NCBI RefSeq assembly: GCF_002844375.1
Contig: NZ_CP024199.1
Coordinates: 694,001 to 758,000, forward strand
Source: Thalassospira marina
Lineage (GTDB): Bacteria; Pseudomonadota; Alphaproteobacteria; Rhodospirillales; Thalassospiraceae
DNA: 64,000 nt
Direction: 5' to 3'
A program made the translations under genes and the position numbers. Below the pieces are notes generated by a model, which saw only the letters and a list, made by a program, of their open reading frames with translations, had not been told where the DNA came from and searched no databases. Positions 60,593-64,000 of the stretch are shown in pieces. Numbering within the stretch: position 1 is the first letter of the stretch; each line of letters begins with the position of its first letter.

Positions 60593-62110
60593 TTAGCCGG
60601 TTTGGCCCAAAAGGTCTTCCAGCCCGTATTTGCGAATGCGATAGCGCAGGGTTTCACGCGTGGTGCCCAATGCGCGAACTGTTGCCATCACGTTATAGCC
60701 GTTCAGGGCCAATGCCTTGCGAATGATCTTTTCTTCCATTTCTTCGAGCGAAACAGACCCATCCAGCGGCAGGGTGATGGCAGGTTCGACGGGCGAGCGG
60801 GCGGCATCGCCCATTTGGCCGCTTGCCGTTTTAGTATCATTGGCCAGGGCATGTGTTATGGGGGATGTATCTTCGCTGGTCGTGGCTCCGGCTCCGGCTC
60901 CGGTCATGGCTGGTACCTGAGTGCCGGGCGTTAGGGGCGACGGGCTGATGCCCAGCCATTCACCGGGCAGTTCCGGCCCGTTCGCCAGCATGACGGAACG
61001 TTCAATCACATTGCGCAGCTCGCGTACATTGCCCGGCCAGCCATAGGATTGCAAAATTGCCATGACCGGTTCGGGCACGGTTTGAACCTGCTTGCCGGAA
61101 CGGGCGTTAAATTCGCTGATCAGGTTGGCAACAATGGGGGCAATATCCTCGTTACGGTCGCGCAGGGCCGGCAGGGCCATTTCAAACACCGAAATGCGAT
61201 GATAAAGGTCCAGACGGAAATCACCACGGGCGGATGCCGCACGCAGATCGCGGTTCGATGCGGCAACAAGCTGGATATCGACCGATATCTTTTCTTCCCC
61301 ACCCACCCGGCGAAAGCTTTGTTCCTCGATCGAGGTTAAAAGCTTGGATTGCAGGCCGATATCCATTTCGCCGATTTCATCTAAAAACAGGGTGCCACCA
61401 TCAGCCTGTTCCATCAGGCCGCGATGGCGGCCTTTGGCCCCGGTAAAGGCACCGGATTCATGGCCAAACAGTTCGGATTCCAGCATGTCTTTGGGAATGG
61501 CGGCACAGTTCAGGTCAATGAAGGGGCCATCCTTGCGCAAGCCCGAATAATGCAGGATTTTTGCCACCAACCCCTTGCCCGTACCGGTTTCCCCACCGAT
61601 CAGGATGCTGGTGATTGGCACCTTGCCCAATTGCACCAGCATGTTGCGCACCTGTGCAGCGGCGTCGCTGGGGCCGATAAAACTTTCGGGGCTAAACCGT
61701 TCAACGGCCTGGCGGGTGGTATCATCAATGCGCTGGCGGGCCTGTGCACCACGGGTGGCGGTAGCAATTGTCAGGTCGAGTTTGTGAAAATCCAGCGGCT
61801 TTGCCAGAAAATCCAGCGCGCCCAAATCAGCGGCGCGCTCAATATCCTTGCGCGTGCCATAACCGGAAAGGAATATCCATTCTGATTGCACATTGTGTGC
61901 GCGTGCTTCTTCGAGAAAATCGAGGCCGTTACCATCGGGCAAATTCATATCGGATAAAACAATGGCCGGGGCAAAGCCAAGCTCGATGAATAACCGTCTG
62001 GCATCTTCGATGCGCGGTGAATGCGTTACGCGCCAGCCTTCGCGTTCAAACCGGCGTTTCAGTTCATTTCCCAGCAGTTTTTCATCTTCGATGATGGCAA
62101 TTGTTTTCAT
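60593..62110 (-). CDS. NtrC-family sigma-54-dependent response regulator
   Basis: The 505-residue product has a receiver domain (about 3-118) with phosphoacceptor aspartate 54 in LSDMNLPDG, an AAA+ domain with Walker A GETGTGKG (about 173-180), GAFTGA (220-225, sigma-54 contact) and LFLDEIGEMD, and a C-terminal Fis-type HTH (RALGTTRETLRYRIRKYG). A low-complexity linker (MTGAGAGATTSED) joins AAA+ and HTH. It starts one base after the histidine kinase stop codon and is its partner. Targets are unknown. Confidence 0.93.
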   Translation of the reverse strand: MKTIAIIEDEKLLGNELKRRFEREGWRVTHSPRIEDARRLFIELGFAPAIVLSDMNLPDGNGLDFLEEARAHNVQSEWIFLSGYGTRKDIERAADLGALDFLAKPLDFHKLDLTIATATRGAQARQRIDDTTRQAVERFSPESFIGPSDAAAQVRNMLVQLGKVPITSILIGGETGTGKGLVAKILHYSGLRKDGPFIDLNCAAIPKDMLESELFGHESGAFTGAKGRHRGLMEQADGGTLFLDEIGEMDIGLQSKLLTSIEEQSFRRVGGEEKISVDIQLVAASNRDLRAASARGDFRLDLYHRISVFEMALPALRDRNEDIAPIVANLISEFNARSGKQVQTVPEPVMAILQSYGWPGNVRELRNVIERSVMLANGPELPGEWLGISPSPLTPGTQVPAMTGAGAGATTSEDTSPITHALANDTKTASGQMGDAARSPVEPAITLPLDGSVSLEEMEEKIIRKALALNGYNVMATVRALGTTRETLRYRIRKYGLEDLLGQTG

Positions 62111-62111
62111 G

Positions 62112-63572
62112 TTATTCGCCCTCGCATGGCAAAATGATTGTTGTTTTTGCCCCGCCAAATTCGCTTTGGCCCAAATGCATTTCGCCGCCGTGGCTGCGCA
62201 CCAGGTGGTCGGTAATTGATAGTCCCAACCCTGCCCCATTCGGTTTGGCCGATTGTAACGGGCGCGCCCCCTTGCCCAGCAGGGCAGGCGGGTAGCCGGG
62301 GCCGGAATCCGCCAGGGTCAAAACGGCGTTTGTGCCTTCAATCGCAAAATGCACGCTGATTTTTCCGGCATCATTGCCAATGGCCTCGCAGGCATTTTTC
62401 AAAAGGTTCAGCAATATCTGGCGCATGGTATCGCGGGGCAGGCAAATGTCGGCATCTGCGATTTCCGATGTCAGGGTGATATGGGCGGGCAGGCGATAGC
62501 CAAACAGTTTAATGACATCGCCAATAAGCTGGTCGGCCGCAATGCGCACGGCTTCTTCCTGCAGGAAGGGGCGGCTTTGTAACAGCGAGTTCAAAAGACG
62601 CGTGACCCGGTCCATTTCCTCGGCAATCAGGTTGAGGCGTTCCTTATGGTCGGCATCGTCTATTTCGATTTCGAGGTTATGTAATGCCATCGAAATGCCC
62701 GAAATCGGGTTGCGCAACTCATGGGCAAGACGGGCGGAAAATTCGCCAATTGCGGCCAGACGGGCACCGTTTTCAAGTTCATCCTGCTGGCGCAGCAGCG
62801 TTTCGGCCGCGGCGCGCACCTGCGCCTGTAACTGGCTGGTATGGTTGCGCTGCTGTCGTGCAGCATCGCGCAGGCGTGTGGTCATATCGTTATAATGGGC
62901 GTAAATGGGGGTTAACGGGTCATCATCCGATAGCGGGGCGATATTGGCAAAGCGCAGATTACCCACATTATCAAGCAATTCGGATAACCGGTTAACCGCG
63001 CGAAAGGACCGTCGCTGCATCCATATGATCAGGATAATCGACAAAACCGGGATGGTCGCCAATGCCACCAGGGCAACACTAAGTTCCTGGTTGGCGGAAT
63101 GCCGCGCCTTTTTAACTGCCTTTTGCTGCAGGCTGCTTTCTGCGGCGCTGACTTCGCGAATAATCGATAACGCCCCAATCAGGTTGGTGCGCGGATTATC
63201 AATGGGGGGTGTCAAATAATCGGCGGCGGCACGTAGTTTTTCGGGTGTTTGCGGCGATAATGCCCCACCTGCGCCGATAAGCTGTTCGATATCGGTGCGG
63301 ATATCGGCCAGTTCGGCATTGGTTGGCGGTATCTGGCTGCCCAGATGGCGCACCAGCAATTTGCCAATATTGATATCCACCTGTCCAAGGCCCTGAATAT
63401 GGTGAATATGGCTTTCCAGCGGATCAAGCCGGTTGGCAGACCGCCACGCCGTAAAAGCCAGAAAGGCCAGCGATAGCATCAGGCCGATGGTAGCAAGGGC
63501 AATGGACACCTTTAAGGGGCGCAGCAGGGTTCTGCGCGCCAGTGCTGGTCTTGCGCTGGAAATGTTCATCAA
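62112..63572 (-). CDS. Membrane sensor histidine kinase
   Basis: The 486-residue kinase has two transmembrane helices (about 21-43 and 165-185) bracketing a periplasmic helical sensor domain of about 120 residues, then a HAMP-like linker, a dimerisation domain with phosphorylatable histidine 284 in AHELRNP, and a HATPase domain with NLLKNACEAIG, LADSGPGYP and GAGLGLSI. It phosphorylates the sigma-54 activator encoded immediately downstream. The signal is not evident. Confidence 0.92.
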   Translation of the reverse strand: MMNISSARPALARRTLLRPLKVSIALATIGLMLSLAFLAFTAWRSANRLDPLESHIHHIQGLGQVDINIGKLLVRHLGSQIPPTNAELADIRTDIEQLIGAGGALSPQTPEKLRAAADYLTPPIDNPRTNLIGALSIIREVSAAESSLQQKAVKKARHSANQELSVALVALATIPVLSIILIIWMQRRSFRAVNRLSELLDNVGNLRFANIAPLSDDDPLTPIYAHYNDMTTRLRDAARQQRNHTSQLQAQVRAAAETLLRQQDELENGARLAAIGEFSARLAHELRNPISGISMALHNLEIEIDDADHKERLNLIAEEMDRVTRLLNSLLQSRPFLQEEAVRIAADQLIGDVIKLFGYRLPAHITLTSEIADADICLPRDTMRQILLNLLKNACEAIGNDAGKISVHFAIEGTNAVLTLADSGPGYPPALLGKGARPLQSAKPNGAGLGLSITDHLVRSHGGEMHLGQSEFGGAKTTIILPCEGE

Positions 63573-63595
63573 GGCTGTTCCCGAGCGAAACGGAA

Positions 63596-63630
63596 TTGCC
63601 GCGATCCCGATGGTAGCGGGATCGCGGCAA
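63596..63630. terminator. Perfect inverted repeat between purD and the histidine kinase
   Basis: A 14-bp perfect stem (63596-63609 with 63617-63630) with a seven-base loop, between the end of purD and the start of the kinase gene. It lacks a T run on the minus strand, so it may act as a weak or processed transcript end. Confidence 0.55.
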
Positions 63631-63686
63631 AGGCAGGAACAGCTTGTTTAAAAACAGATTACGGCAAACAAATGGTTGCCGGTTAA

Positions 63687-64000
63687 TCAGTTCTTTTCAC
63701 GGGCAACGGCGCGCCAGCCAATATCGCGGCGGCAAAAACCCTCCGCCCAGTCAATTTTATCAACGGCTTCATAGGCGCGTTTCTGTGCTTCGGTCACGCT
63801 GTTGCCGCGCGCGGTAACACCCAGAACACGGCCACCGGTGGCTGTCAGGCGGTCGCCATCCATTTTGGTGCCAGCATGCAGGATTTTAACCTTATCAAGC
63901 GCATCGGCTGCCGCAACATTGCGAATTTCCGTGCCTTTTTCATAGGACCCCGGATAGCCCTTTGCGGCCATCACAACGACCATGGCGGTTTCATCAAACC
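63687..64000 (-). CDS. purD: Phosphoribosylamine-glycine ligase, C-terminal part (5' end outside window)
   Basis: The open frame reaches the window edge in frame (FDETAMVVVMAAKGYPGSYEKGT...) and ends at 63687. It matches the C-terminal domain of GARS: VVMAAKGYPGSYEKG, KILHAGTKMDGDRLTATGGRVLGVTARG and the final helix AYEAVDKIDW. The enzyme catalyses the second step of purine synthesis. Only about 100 residues are visible. Confidence 0.95.
   Translation of the reverse strand, partial: FDETAMVVVMAAKGYPGSYEKGTEIRNVAAADALDKVKILHAGTKMDGDRLTATGGRVLGVTARGNSVTEAQKRAYEAVDKIDWAEGFCRRDIGWRAVAREKN

Overview
The window reads as an alphaproteobacterial chromosome segment, most likely from the Rhodospirillales and possibly a marine genus such as Thalassospira. 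That assignment is inference from protein style, the general-stress (EcfG-type) promoter motifs, the SUV3-like helicase and the many c-di-GMP proteins; no database was searched. Gene density is normal. There are no insertion sequences, phage genes, CRISPR arrays, tRNA or rRNA genes that I can recognise. Most genes are housekeeping or regulatory.

Layout. 1-9.9 kb: a magnesium transporter cut by the window edge, a degenerate GGDEF/EAL receptor, an RlmD-type RNA methyltransferase, a divergent AraC regulator/short-chain dehydrogenase pair, an SH3 protein and a D-2-hydroxyacid dehydrogenase. 10-19 kb: two zinc-ribbon/TM2 membrane proteins, an FAH-family hydrolase with exonuclease III, an AsmA-like protein, small membrane proteins, an EAL phosphodiesterase, dGTPase and a dehydrogenase. 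19-26.6 kb: htpG, a hibernation factor, a SoxR/flavin-reductase divergent pair with a SoxR box, a SUV3-like RNA helicase and an S4 protein. 27-31.5 kb: the classic rpmH-rnpA-yidD-yidC cluster followed by engB and argB. 31.6-37.4 kb: a diguanylate cyclase, mtaB-ftsY, a lipid kinase and dps.

37.4-41.5 kb is the most interesting part. dps and a secreted acidic helical protein are transcribed divergently from two matching GGAAC-N16-CGTT promoters. Nearby lies an ECF sigma factor with an 80-residue putative anti-sigma protein. The 3' end of that sigma operon and a gene-free stretch 700 bases downstream share a 26-of-30-base identical element, each copy followed by its own intrinsic terminator. The downstream copy has a promoter-like sequence, two hairpins, a pyrimidine-rich single strand and a terminator with seven T residues, so it looks like an undescribed small RNA paralogous to the sigma operon's 3' UTR.

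41.5-50.7 kb: AMP nucleosidase, a serine hydrolase, an MFS transporter and its possible regulator, an amidotransferase/pseudouridine synthase/rsmD operon (the synthase carries an exceptional 360-residue disordered tail) and tadA. 50.8-56.3 kb: a second dehydrogenase and AraC regulator, a Tat-exported glucan protein, and a hipBA toxin-antitoxin module with three evenly spaced palindromic operators. 56.3-64 kb: a cobalamin riboswitch controlling a btuFCD-type transporter, a YfdX-like secreted protein with an internal repeat, a two-component system with a sigma-54 activator, and the 3' end of purD.
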